Shown one piece after another: positions 8,317 through 16,646 of a stretch of 22,432 nucleotides of DNA. Origin of the DNA: Rickettsia typhi (GTDB lineage Bacteria > Pseudomonadota > Alphaproteobacteria > Rickettsiales > Rickettsiaceae). The stretch's first letter is position 1. Each line of letters opens with the position of its first letter. The stretch covers positions 1-22,432 of the forward strand of contig CAMDSB010000019.1 of NCBI GenBank assembly GCA_945907105.1, given 5' to 3'. The notes beneath the pieces were generated by a model. The model was not told the origin of the DNA. It did not search any database and saw nothing but the letters and a program-made list of their open reading frames with translations. The position numbers were made by a program, and so were the translations under genes.

Positions 8317-9831
8317 TTAACTACGAATTTGTTCAAGCATTTTATTTTTGTACTTCCAAAAAAAGTAAGAAAGGAAACATACACAGTGCAATATTAGCAC
8401 AAAAAATATTCCTATTATTAAACCAAGAGTTCCGTGATCTGAAAATGTAGTTGGTAGAGTTAGCTTATATGGTATGTAACCATCAAGCGTATCTATTACA
8501 TCGAGACCAAGACTACTAGTAACTCTGCCAACCGGATCAATTATTGCAGAAATACCATTATTACCCGATCGAATAAGAGGCAATCCATTTTCTACTGCTC
8601 TTATTCTGCTTATCTGCAAATGCTGAAATGGTCCAGACGACCTTCCATACCAAGAATCATTAGTAATATTAACCATAAAATCAACATCAGTATTAGATAT
8701 TCTAACCTCGTTGAAAAAAATAGATTCATAGCAAACTAATGGCCAAATACGTAAATTTAAATCTTTTAAATAAACTACTTCTCTAGTTCCAGGGGTATAA
8801 TCAATAACTCCAGGCGTAAGCTTCTTCATGGGGAGGTAATTTTTTAGTGGCATATACTCACCAAATGGAACTAAGTGAGCTTTATGATAATCAAATAATA
8901 ACTCCCCAGCCCCATCCAAAGCAATCAATGAAGAGTAGATTTCATAATCATTACCAGATAAACCATTGTCATTAACACCTCCCGATAGCAGTATTTGCTC
9001 TTCTTTAGCAAAAATTGACATCAAACTATTATAAATTGGCCTATAATAATAGGGCACTGTTAAAGCAGCTTCAGACCATATAATTAAATCTGGGTCACCT
9101 TCTTTTTTTGACATTTCAATTTGCTTATTCAAATTGCTCCAGAAAGCATTTGAATCCCACTTGGCAATTTGCGGGATAGATGGTTGGACAATACGGACTT
9201 TTATATTGCTATACTCGGTTGGATTATCTTCTAAGCGCAAATATCCGTAACAAGTAAATAGCGTTAAAATCACTATAGATATAATTACTCTAGATACCAA
9301 CAATTCTTTACTATAAAAAGCTGACCCTATAAAAACCGCAGCAAAACTCAACCCCAAAACCCCGAATATACTCGCTGGTTGAATAAGAGTTTCAGAAATG
9401 GAAAAAGCATACCCGAGTAATGCCCACGGCAATCCAGTAAAAATCCACGAAATCAACCATTCGATGAATACCCAAATTATACAAAATATTATGTGATACA
9501 AAAAGGATGATCTAAATTTCCATGAAACAGCCGCCGCAAGAGCAATAAAAATAGCAATAAACGCTGGTAGTCCAAACAAAGCAAAAGGTAGTGCCCACCA
9601 AAATTCTTCTATATAAACCGCCACACCAAAGGAAATCCAATATAAGCTAGCAAGAAAAAATCCAAATCCAAACATATATCCAAAGACTAGGGCCTGACGT
9701 ATTGTGCCGCTCTTATATATCTGAGCACACAACACAGACAACATTAAAAGGCCTGGAAAAAAATACAGAGGCGCAAATGCAAGGCCACAAATGAGTCCGG
9801 AAATAAATGATAGCTTTCTTCTTAAAATCAT
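8317..9831 (-). CDS. lnt: Apolipoprotein N-acyltransferase Lnt
   Basis: Lnt adds the third acyl chain to the N-terminal Cys of lipoproteins in the inner membrane. The 504-aa protein matches the family's length: about six N-terminal membrane segments (to residue 200), a periplasmic nitrilase domain (about 210-455) and a final C-terminal helix (about 468-492). The Glu-Lys-Cys triad is complete: E254 (IIWSEAALT), K317 (DYHKAHLVPFGEY) and C367 (PLVCYES). The NITNDSWYG and FQHLQISRIRAVE motifs are also present. It is divergent from fabI with a short shared upstream region. The ribosome-binding site before the ATG at 9831 is weak. Confidence 0.96.
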   Translation of the reverse strand: MILRRKLSFISGLICGLAFAPLYFFPGLLMLSVLCAQIYKSGTIRQALVFGYMFGFGFFLASLYWISFGVAVYIEEFWWALPFALFGLPAFIAIFIALAAAVSWKFRSSFLYHIIFCIIWVFIEWLISWIFTGLPWALLGYAFSISETLIQPASIFGVLGLSFAAVFIGSAFYSKELLVSRVIISIVILTLFTCYGYLRLEDNPTEYSNIKVRIVQPSIPQIAKWDSNAFWSNLNKQIEMSKKEGDPDLIIWSEAALTVPYYYRPIYNSLMSIFAKEEQILLSGGVNDNGLSGNDYEIYSSLIALDGAGELLFDYHKAHLVPFGEYMPLKNYLPMKKLTPGVIDYTPGTREVVYLKDLNLRIWPLVCYESIFFNEVRISNTDVDFMVNITNDSWYGRSSGPFQHLQISRIRAVENGLPLIRSGNNGISAIIDPVGRVTSSLGLDVIDTLDGYIPYKLTLPTTFSDHGTLGLIIGIFFVLILHCVCFLSYFFWKYKNKMLEQIRS

Positions 9832-9842
9832 TACTAAACCGC

Positions 9843-9871
9843 TTGTACAAAGTTATTTTCGATGATATACA
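9843..9871 (+). promoter_or_regulatory. Candidate fabI promoter
   Basis: TTGTAC (9843-9848) and TATACA (9866-9871) are 17 nt apart in the lnt/fabI divergent region, close in form to the candidate before mnmE. Transcription would begin near 9878, ahead of the preferred fabI start at 9911. Confidence 0.45.
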
Positions 9872-9910
9872 AATTAAATTCATATGTATAGTCAACTAAT
9901 TAGGTATTTT

Positions 9911-10711
9911 ATGATGATCAATTCAACAAAATTGCTTACTGGTAAAAAAGGTATTATTACCGGTGTTGCAAATAATCTTTCTATTTCTTGGGCTATAGCA
10001 CAAATTGCTAAAGCGCATGGAGCTGATATTGCCCTGACCTATCAAGGCGAGATACTTGAAAAAAGAGTGTCTCCACTAGCAAAGGAAATTGGTGCAGATT
10101 TTATCTATGAGTGTGACGTTACCAATGAACAATCAATGGACAAATTGTTTGAGTTTACGAAAGAAAAATGGGGAAAAATTGATTTTCTTATCCATGGCAT
10201 AGCTTTTGCAGATAAAGAAGAACTAAAAGGAAGGTATATTGACACATCTCTACCTAACTTTTTAAATTCGATGAATATTTCATGCTACTCTCTTACCGCT
10301 CTTGCCAAACGAGCTGAACCTTTAATGAGCGAAGGTGGATCTATAATTACCTTAACGTATTATGGTGCCGAAAAGGTTATTCCAAACTATAATGTGATGG
10401 GGCTAGCTAAGTCCGCTCTAGAAACTAGCGTTAAGTATCTAGCATATGATATGGGGCAAAATAATATTAGAGTCAATGCCATCTCAGCAGGTCCGATAAG
10501 AACGTTAGCTGCAAGCGGTATTGGTGATTTCAAATCAATGCTCAGAATGCATGAATCCACCTCTCCTCTAAGGCGCAATACTACTCAACAAGATGTAGCT
10601 GGAGCGGCATTATACTTAATGAGTGATCTAGCCAATGGCGTAACGGGAGAAATACATTATGTCGATTCAGGATACAACATAATGGGCATGGGTGTTACTG
10701 AGAAAGTGTAA
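9911..10711 (+). CDS. fabI: Enoyl-[acyl-carrier-protein] reductase FabI
   Basis: FabI catalyses the last NADH-dependent reduction in each round of type II fatty-acid elongation. It is a short-chain dehydrogenase-like protein. The nucleotide-binding segment reads ITGVANNLSISWAIA (about 16-30), and the active-site motif has Y150-Y151, Y160 and K167 (YNVMGLAK), matching FabI Tyr156 and Lys163 of E. coli. The frame opens at 9884, but a TAGG at 9901-9904 lies 6 nt before the ATG at 9911, and starting there gives 266 aa, the usual length; ATG 9914 is an equally close alternative. It is monocistronic by appearance and followed by 181 nt before the next gene. Confidence 0.95.
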   Translation: MMINSTKLLTGKKGIITGVANNLSISWAIAQIAKAHGADIALTYQGEILEKRVSPLAKEIGADFIYECDVTNEQSMDKLFEFTKEKWGKIDFLIHGIAFADKEELKGRYIDTSLPNFLNSMNISCYSLTALAKRAEPLMSEGGSIITLTYYGAEKVIPNYNVMGLAKSALETSVKYLAYDMGQNNIRVNAISAGPIRTLAASGIGDFKSMLRMHESTSPLRRNTTQQDVAGAALYLMSDLANGVTGEIHYVDSGYNIMGMGVTEKV

Positions 10712-10825
10712 TTTTGTATAGCCAAAATAACAACAATACCATTGCAAGCGACAGAAATTAAGTTAAAGTCAATTTGGTGGAATTGAAGAATAAAATTATT
10801 CTGCTCATAACTGAACGAGAACTCC

Positions 10826-10867
10826 TTGCAATTAAACCTATTCTTTGAGTATTCTCTTTTGAGAATA
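10826..10867 (+). promoter_or_regulatory. Candidate promoter with overlapping operator-like dyad
   Basis: TTGCAA (10826-10831) and TATTCT (10850-10855) are 18 nt apart. The -10 forms the left arm of a perfect inverted repeat, TATTCTC (10850-10856) / GAGAATA (10861-10867), with a TTTT loop. A repressor bound there would block the promoter. The hairpin is followed by an A run, not a T run, so it is not a plus-strand terminator. Confidence 0.35.
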
Positions 10868-10892
10868 TAAAAAAAGCTCAAGGGGGTTACGC

Positions 10893-11285
10893 ATGATCGA
10901 AAATACTGAATTACTCACTAGCCAACTTATAGTGCAAATTGGCCTCTTTCTTGTAGCTCTAATTGCAATTGCTGGAGGCCTGCTTCAGATGTATCTTGGC
11001 CAACCAGAAACATCTGCTCGATTAGACAACGTACATCGATTTATGGCAGGAGTTTATTTTTCTACCGGACTAATTAACCTATGGGCAGCAATTACTATCC
11101 AACAGCAAGGATTCCTAGTTTATCTTCTAGCCTTTGGTATATTCTTTGCAGGGATTGGTCGCCTTGTTTCAATAAAGAAGGTTGGACTACCCAACCCAGC
11201 TGCCCTCTGGATTGGGTATCTCGTTCCCGAGTTAGGGTTGCCATTTGTAATAGCAATCGCCCATTACATAAGTCACCTAAGTTGA
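10893..11285 (+). CDS. DUF4345 family membrane protein
   Basis: This is a 130-aa protein of about four hydrophobic segments (about 12-32, 49-70, 74-92, 104-126) with short polar loops. The central LDNVHRFMAGVYFSTGLINL is the recognisable DUF4345 signature. The family has no known function. The ATG at 10893 has AGGGGG 6 nt upstream, a strong ribosome-binding site for this window, and its own candidate promoter. It is flanked by fabI upstream and the oppositely oriented LRR gene downstream, so the neighbourhood gives no functional clue. Confidence 0.8.
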   Translation: MIENTELLTSQLIVQIGLFLVALIAIAGGLLQMYLGQPETSARLDNVHRFMAGVYFSTGLINLWAAITIQQQGFLVYLLAFGIFFAGIGRLVSIKKVGLPNPAALWIGYLVPELGLPFVIAIAHYISHLS

Positions 11286-11357
11286 TAGTATTTAAGCCTG
11301 GGTTATTGTTACTAAATTACTGTGATAAATAAACACAAATTTTTCTCCATACCTCTT

Positions 11358-12575
11358 TTATATAATATCCTCAAAATCAACCGCTCCAACGATCGACATT
11401 TCATCTTCTTGAGCACTGTAATCAATAGCATTCGCTTTTGATTCACCCAAATCAAGGTTAAATAAATAAGAAGAAACATTTTTATATACATCTAATGGAA
11501 GTTTTTCTAATAATGAATTACCGGCGTCTTTTCTAAGAACTGCAAGCAAAAATAATAAATAATTATCCCCAATAAATTCTCTAATTTCTACTGGAAGATT
11601 TATTGTTTTCTCACTTCCTCCGGCTAGTAAATTTGTAAATTTGATATATTGTGCTATCATTTTAGGGCTAAATTCAATGGACCTCTCTTCTCCTATATGT
11701 TCCGCAATTTCTTGCATAGTTGCCATAAAATTCATTAGCATAAATTTATTTACTTGTTCTACCCTCCCCTTAAAATCGGCTATATATGATAATTGATTAA
11801 ACCCTTCAATAATCACGTCGTCACCTATAATAATATTTGGGAAAACTAGCCCTTTTACACCTAACATTTTGTTATGCATAAACGTAAGAAAATCTTCATT
11901 TGTCACAACACCAAATGAGAAGTATCTAATAGTAGGGTGTTGGCCTATAGCGTGAAATAGCTCTAAGGGAGAGGAACTATCATATCGGTTAAATGTATGG
12001 GCCGGCTGGGGATAATTATTTACAATCTTTTCAGCTGGATTTATCTCCGGTAAGCATAAATTAAAAAAGTATGATGGATAATTTACATTACTGTCATTAC
12101 TTAAATCAAGAGCAGTAAGAGATTTATTTTCTGTTAAACCTTGAGCTAATTCTAATTGCCCATGATAACCCATATCATTATATGAAACTTTAAGATAAGC
12201 AAGAGAAGGAGTTGCCTTTAGCACATTTGCCAACTCTCTACTTCCTAGTTCGCCTAATTGCGTACCAAAAAAATTAAGTGATATAAGAGATGTAGAGGCA
12301 AATAAGGAATACACTACTTTCATATTATACGTTTTAAGAAAATCGTAAGTAGCCCTAAAAAAATTAAGATTAATATTTTCTTTTTGCAATACTGCTTGTA
12401 ATTGAGGGTGGTTAGTGACTAATTCCCTGATTCCAGCGCGCCCCTCTCTATATGCTTCTAATAAATCTCGCTCTCCTAAACTTTCTTGAGTACAAGTAAG
12501 AACTGGCGAGAATTGTAACTCTGTCGATATAGTGAGCAAATCCCCCTTATTTTTGCCTGTAATTTTTATTTTCAT
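11358..12575 (-). CDS. Leucine-rich-repeat protein with C-terminal F-box-like motifs, candidate effector
   Basis: The 405-aa protein has no signal peptide or membrane segment. Residues about 97-160 form two to three ribonuclease-inhibitor-type LRRs of about 28 residues (SLISLNFFGTQLGELGSREL, then SLAYLKVSYNDMGYHGQ, then SLTALDLSN). A weaker repeat may lie at 204-225. Near the C-terminus two segments look F-box-like: LPVEIREFIGDNYL (327-340) and KLPLDVYKNVSSYLF (358-372). The last 25 residues are acidic and end DFEDII. LRR and F-box combinations are typical of eukaryotic ubiquitin-ligase adaptors and of bacterial effectors that mimic them, so a host-directed role is a reasonable inference but unproven. 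No clear ribosome-binding site precedes the ATG. Inverted repeats lie upstream. Confidence 0.7.
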   Translation of the reverse strand: MKIKITGKNKGDLLTISTELQFSPVLTCTQESLGERDLLEAYREGRAGIRELVTNHPQLQAVLQKENINLNFFRATYDFLKTYNMKVVYSLFASTSLISLNFFGTQLGELGSRELANVLKATPSLAYLKVSYNDMGYHGQLELAQGLTENKSLTALDLSNDSNVNYPSYFFNLCLPEINPAEKIVNNYPQPAHTFNRYDSSSPLELFHAIGQHPTIRYFSFGVVTNEDFLTFMHNKMLGVKGLVFPNIIIGDDVIIEGFNQLSYIADFKGRVEQVNKFMLMNFMATMQEIAEHIGEERSIEFSPKMIAQYIKFTNLLAGGSEKTINLPVEIREFIGDNYLLFLLAVLRKDAGNSLLEKLPLDVYKNVSSYLFNLDLGESKANAIDYSAQEDEMSIVGAVDFEDII

Positions 12576-12677
12576 GGGGCTTTAATCATAAGTTATTAAT
12601 ATTTACTATCTATTACTTAATATGAATCAGTTAACAAGTCAAGAAGAGTTTGTATTAGTACATTGGAGTGATAAACT

Positions 12678-12712
12678 ATTTAGCAAATTTTAATAATATT
12701 AAATTGCTAAAT
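12678..12712. repeat. Long AT-rich inverted repeat upstream of the LRR gene
   Basis: ATTTAGCAA (12678-12686) pairs with TTGCTAAAT (12704-12712); inside it TTTAATA-A-TATTAAA (12689-12703) continues the stem after a two-base bulge, giving about 16 bp. It lies between two minus-strand genes and could be a terminator of the GT-C-like gene or an operator for the LRR gene. Neither strand shows a strong T run after it. Confidence 0.6.
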
Positions 12713-12734
12713 CTTATTATGATTTTACGCTACG

Positions 12735-12777
12735 GAAGAGCTCTTCAAGGATTTGATAACTTACTCGAATCCTTGAA
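12735..12777. repeat. 12-bp palindrome overlapping a 10-bp inverted repeat
   Basis: GAAGAGCTCTTC (12735-12746) is a perfect palindrome. Overlapping it, TTCAAGGATT (12744-12753) and AATCCTTGAA (12768-12777) form a perfect inverted repeat with a 14-nt loop. The second structure covers the last codons and stop of the GT-C-like gene. A terminator role is possible, though the T tract after the stem is poor. Confidence 0.55.
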
Positions 12778-14496
12778 ATAAAACTTTATACTATTCAAGA
12801 ATGGAAAATATTCAACTCTACAACTTTGTTTATTATTAATACAATACTCAGTATCCTTTTGTTGTAAATCTTGCAATAGCAATTTATTATCAGGATCGTA
12901 ACTAATTGACTCAGCAAAGCACTTACCTCGCTCATAATTATTCAGATATGGAGACATAGCATAATTCAAATTAAAGCAGTCAAAAGCTTCTTTTTTATTG
13001 CTGAAATTAAATTGTACCTTGATACCTTGTTTAATCAAAAAGCCTACATCCTTGGCTCTTAGAATAAATTCTAATTGCGCAGAACTTAAATTAGTTTGAA
13101 TCCTAATAGTTTGAATTATAACAATCAACAAAGACACTATAAAAACAATCAATAAAACTACGAACTCTTTTCTTTTTATATTATAGTGCTGCAGGACTTT
13201 CTTGAAATACACAGAAGCTATAATTGCAAATATTAAACAATAGCAGCCTAAATACCTTATTAAAGAAGCTGTTTTTATCGCCTCTGAATAAGAAAATGCA
13301 AAAAAGTAGAGGTATAACCGCCAAAGAGAGAAGACACCACCAAATATTAAAGCACTTTTAAAATAAAACTTATACTCTACAGCATATTCCTCATTTTTTG
13401 ACTTCGTTATGGCATACCAACTCAATCCAATTAATACATAAATTAGCAAGCTTCCTTCTTTTATTAAAAATATTGCCAAAAACTTAATGTAGTTTATAAC
13501 TAGTAGTAAGCTCTGCCCGTTAAATGACTTGGCTAAAACCAATAAATTACCAAAACTATGCTCTGTCCTACCAAAAAAATCATGCGTATCTCTAAAGTAA
13601 CTTGCCCAAATAAAATTGCTCATTATTGGAGCGCACAATATCAACAAATATAGAATAAAATTATATTTTAATTCCGGTTGCTTTGGCTCTCTAATATCTT
13701 TAAAGATAATGATCAAAGCTGCTATTAGAGCCAGTATCAAACCAATTTCTCGAAATAAAGGTAATAATACAAAAATCGGCAATGATATGATTATAGCCCT
13801 TTTCTTATTTATCTCTAAAATATATATCGCTATAATTGAACAAAACATTAGACCAATAGTACTATCATTATAAATTGATCGAATACCGGTGGTGTAAAGC
13901 ATAATGATAGCTAATATTGGCATGATGATGAAAATACTGTGCCAATAATTTTTATTGGCCATTAACGGAGCCAAAAAAATTAAATGAAAAATAAAATGCG
14001 CAAGTAGGGCTTTTGCTTCAGAATATCCCGAAAATAGTAGCATAAAGTAATGATATACTGCCGGTCCACGTGGGTAGTGAGCATGTAGAGGAATTATAGA
14101 CGTGAACATGTCCTGTTTTTCGAAAACATTACTAAGTAATAATTCTTTACTTGCCCCTCCCCAAAATGAAAAATCATCCCAAGAGCTAAAATATGCATTT
14201 CTAGTATAAAAGGCATAAATTAAAATAATACAAAGCAGAATAGTAATTTCGCCTAAATATTGCCTCAGACAATAGCATAATTCCTTTCTATCAAAACAAG
14301 CATAAGTACAAAAACTAACCATACCCACAATATAGACAAGATAGGTAGCTAGAAATAGCAATTTATACATTGCACAAATATATAAGAAAACCATTATTAA
14401 AGACAGAGAAGCAGGAAGAGAATAAGTAAATTTAACCTTAAAATACCTTGTTGGTAAGTAAGCTATACCAAAATACGCTAATATAGAAATCAACAT
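12745..14496 (-). CDS. Polytopic membrane protein, GT-C glycosyltransferase-like
   Basis: The 583-aa protein has about 11-13 hydrophobic helices and a soluble C-terminal tail (about 465-583). After the third or fourth helix comes a loop with WDDFSFWG (106-113), then HAHYPRGPAVYHYF (138-151). An acidic pair in the first large periplasmic loop followed by a Tyr-Pro motif is the layout of GT-C (PMT/ArnT/GT39-like) enzymes, which move sugars from polyprenyl-phosphate donors. Substrate and acceptor are unknown, and overall family membership is inferred from layout only. AGGAGA lies 7 nt before the ATG. It begins 58 nt after secD on the same strand and may be cotranscribed with yajC-secD. Confidence 0.6.
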   Translation of the reverse strand: MLISILAYFGIAYLPTRYFKVKFTYSLPASLSLIMVFLYICAMYKLLFLATYLVYIVGMVSFCTYACFDRKELCYCLRQYLGEITILLCIILIYAFYTRNAYFSSWDDFSFWGGASKELLLSNVFEKQDMFTSIIPLHAHYPRGPAVYHYFMLLFSGYSEAKALLAHFIFHLIFLAPLMANKNYWHSIFIIMPILAIIMLYTTGIRSIYNDSTIGLMFCSIIAIYILEINKKRAIIISLPIFVLLPLFREIGLILALIAALIIIFKDIREPKQPELKYNFILYLLILCAPIMSNFIWASYFRDTHDFFGRTEHSFGNLLVLAKSFNGQSLLLVINYIKFLAIFLIKEGSLLIYVLIGLSWYAITKSKNEEYAVEYKFYFKSALIFGGVFSLWRLYLYFFAFSYSEAIKTASLIRYLGCYCLIFAIIASVYFKKVLQHYNIKRKEFVVLLIVFIVSLLIVIIQTIRIQTNLSSAQLEFILRAKDVGFLIKQGIKVQFNFSNKKEAFDCFNLNYAMSPYLNNYERGKCFAESISYDPDNKLLLQDLQQKDTEYCINNKQSCRVEYFPFLNSIKFYFKDSSKLSNP

Positions 14497-14554
14497 AGTA
14501 TTTTCTCCTCTGCAAGCAAGACTATATATAACAAGTTACATTAATAATACGGCC

Positions 14555-16093
14555 TTATAACCCAAGACTTTTGGGCTTAAAATATTTTAGCCAAAGATCT
14601 ATCATTAATTTTGTGATTACCAAGGCAGTATACATCGAGCAAACAATACCTATAGTTAGAGTAACAGCAAACCCTTTGATCGTGCCGACGCCAAAGCTAT
14701 AAAGCAAGAATGCTGCTATTAGAGTCGTAACGTTGGAGTCGGTAATTGTGGCAAAAGCTGACTCAAAGCCTAGTTTCACAGCATATAAGTTCGAACAACC
14801 CTTTGTAAGCTCTTCGCGTATTCTCTCATATATGAGCACATTAGCATCCACAGCCATACCTATCGTTAAAATAATACCAGCAATACCAGGCAATGTTAGG
14901 GTAGCTTGCAACATAGAAAGTAGCGCAAATATATATAGCAACGCTATCACTAAAGTGATATTGGCAATCATCCCAAGAATTCCATAGGCCAGAACCATAA
15001 ATATAGCAACAAAAATAAACCCTACAATAGCAGCAGTTTTACCAGACTCAATTGAATCTGCTCCTAGATTAGGGCCTATCGACCTCTCTTCTACGATTTT
15101 TAAGGGCGCTGGCAAAGCACCAGCTTTTAGCATTAAAGCTAGCTCGGTTGCTGATTCAACAGTAAAATGTCCAGAAATAACACCATCACCCCCAATAATC
15201 GGGTCATTAATAACTGGCGCACTTAACACTCGTCCATCGAGGATAATAGCTAACCTCTTCCCGCGGTTCTTTGTTGTCGCTTCAGCAAATTTTTTGGCAC
15301 CAGCGTTGTTTAACGAGAAATGGACCACTGGCATAGCATCTTGAAACTGTGCTTGGGCATTATTCAACTGATCACCACTAACTATAATTTTTTTCTTAAT
15401 AACCATTATTTCAGAACTATCTTCTGATTTAACGATTTTAGAGTCAAGTGGGGCGTGGCCAGCTTTAGCACGCTCTAAATTAGCACTATCATCGACTAAA
15501 TGAAAAGTAAGTTTAGCAGTCTTACCAAGCACCCTCTTGAGTTCAGCCGGGTTTTCTTCTCCTGGCACCTGCAACAGAATATCTCTTACTCCTTGGCGCT
15601 GAATAGTTGGCTCTTTTGTCCCCGTACTATCCACCCTCATTCTGACAATTTCTATTGACTGATCGATAACTTTATCTTGCAACTGATTCAATGCATATTC
15701 GCTGTAATATAAAGTCATGATACTACCTTCAACAGCAAAGGAAAGATTAGGATCAATATTTCTTACAATCTTTTTTAAATTTTTGAGATCATCATTATTT
15801 CGAAAATCAAATTTAATATTATTCCTTGTTACACTAAGATTCCTATAACCAATTTTCTCATCTCTTAGGTACTTTCTTAAAGATTCTGCAACTGATTGAC
15901 TAACATCATCCATATAACTATCAAAGTCAGCGCTAAGAAGAAGGTGCGATCCTCCTCTTAAGTCCAAACCCAAATTTACTTTATCCCCTGGAAACCAACT
16001 CAAACGACTCGTAAAATTAGGTAATACGTATAAAATCGCGACTAAAGTAAATATTATAGAAATAATAAGTTTCAATTTTGATATTTTTTGCAC
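14555..16093 (-). CDS. secD: Protein translocase subunit SecD
   Basis: SecD, with SecF and YajC, uses the proton gradient to pull secreted proteins through SecYEG. The 512-aa protein has an N-terminal membrane helix (about 8-26), the conserved LGLDLRGGSH (41-50), a large periplasmic P1 region (about 55-350) and a C-terminal five-helix domain with GMAVDANVLIYERIREE (412-428), including the proton-relay Asp416. The start is GTG at 16093 with a weak AAGAG upstream. SecF does not follow; a GT-C-like gene takes its place, so secF must be elsewhere if present. yajC precedes it by 21 nt. Confidence 0.96.
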   Translation of the reverse strand: MQKISKLKLIISIIFTLVAILYVLPNFTSRLSWFPGDKVNLGLDLRGGSHLLLSADFDSYMDDVSQSVAESLRKYLRDEKIGYRNLSVTRNNIKFDFRNNDDLKNLKKIVRNIDPNLSFAVEGSIMTLYYSEYALNQLQDKVIDQSIEIVRMRVDSTGTKEPTIQRQGVRDILLQVPGEENPAELKRVLGKTAKLTFHLVDDSANLERAKAGHAPLDSKIVKSEDSSEIMVIKKKIIVSGDQLNNAQAQFQDAMPVVHFSLNNAGAKKFAEATTKNRGKRLAIILDGRVLSAPVINDPIIGGDGVISGHFTVESATELALMLKAGALPAPLKIVEERSIGPNLGADSIESGKTAAIVGFIFVAIFMVLAYGILGMIANITLVIALLYIFALLSMLQATLTLPGIAGIILTIGMAVDANVLIYERIREELTKGCSNLYAVKLGFESAFATITDSNVTTLIAAFLLYSFGVGTIKGFAVTLTIGIVCSMYTALVITKLMIDLWLKYFKPKSLGL

Positions 16094-16114
16094 AAACAGC
16101 TCTTAACAATTGTA

Positions 16115-16531
16115 TTATTTCTTTTTTTGCTTAGTAGAAGAAGCAGCCTTGTCATCAATTTGCTTCTTGTCTTTATTGTCTTCTGTTTTTTTGCTTCTAC
16201 TGATTATGTCAGCAATGGAGTTTTTAAGGACCTTCACTTCAACATCCTTTGCAATCTGCACCATTATAGTATTATCGCTATCATTAATCTTAGTGACAAC
16301 TCCAAATAAACCAGAGTTAGTCATTACTTCTTCTCCCTTTTTTACTCCAGAAACTAAAGTTTCTTGATTACGACGCTTTTTTTCTTGTGGGCGAATAAGC
16401 AAAAAATAGAACACTACAAAAATTAGCACCATTGGAACAAGACTCATCCATCCACTAGATTCTACTGGCGGAGGTGCTGCCGGAGCGCTACTTGCATCTT
16501 GAACGGTAATAGTATCTGTTGTTGTATCCAT
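16115..16531 (-). CDS. yajC: Preprotein translocase subunit YajC
   Basis: YajC is the small accessory subunit of the SecDF-YajC complex. The 138-aa protein has a short Ala/Pro-rich N-terminus, a single membrane helix (about 30-46, SLVPMVLIFVVFYFLLIRP) and the diagnostic LIRPQEKKRRN. It then has the conserved soluble domain (GVKKGEEVMTNSGLFGVV) and a Lys-rich tail. The tail after about residue 110 is longer than in E. coli (110 aa). GAGGGA lies 5 nt before the ATG at 16531. It is the first gene of the yajC-secD unit. Confidence 0.95.
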   Translation of the reverse strand: MDTTTDTITVQDASSAPAAPPPVESSGWMSLVPMVLIFVVFYFLLIRPQEKKRRNQETLVSGVKKGEEVMTNSGLFGVVTKINDSDNTIMVQIAKDVEVKVLKNSIADIISRSKKTEDNKDKKQIDDKAASSTKQKKK

Positions 16532-16568
16532 TTTATCCCTCTATAAATTCTAATCAAGTTTTTGCTAT

Positions 16569-16595
16569 ATTATACATGCTTATACCAAGCGTCAA
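16569..16595 (-). promoter_or_regulatory. Candidate yajC-secD promoter
   Basis: On the minus strand TTGACG (16595 to 16590) and a perfect TATAAT (16574 to 16569) are 15 nt apart, a little short for sigma70. Both lie in the 115-nt gap before yajC; the start would be near 16562 with a leader of about 30 nt. Confidence 0.5.
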
Positions 16596-16646
16596 ATTAA
16601 ATCAGACTAATGAATTTAAGACCGTGCGTTGCTCAATTAGTTTGTA

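Noticed and set aside
8241..8450. 69-codon plus-strand ORF over the lnt/XRE junction
   Set aside because: It overlaps the 3' end of lnt and the 5' end of the XRE gene on the other strand and shows no family features.
11081..11332. 83-codon ORF in another frame of the DUF4345 gene
   Set aside because: It lies mostly within the DUF4345 gene, has no ribosome-binding site, and encodes no recognisable protein.
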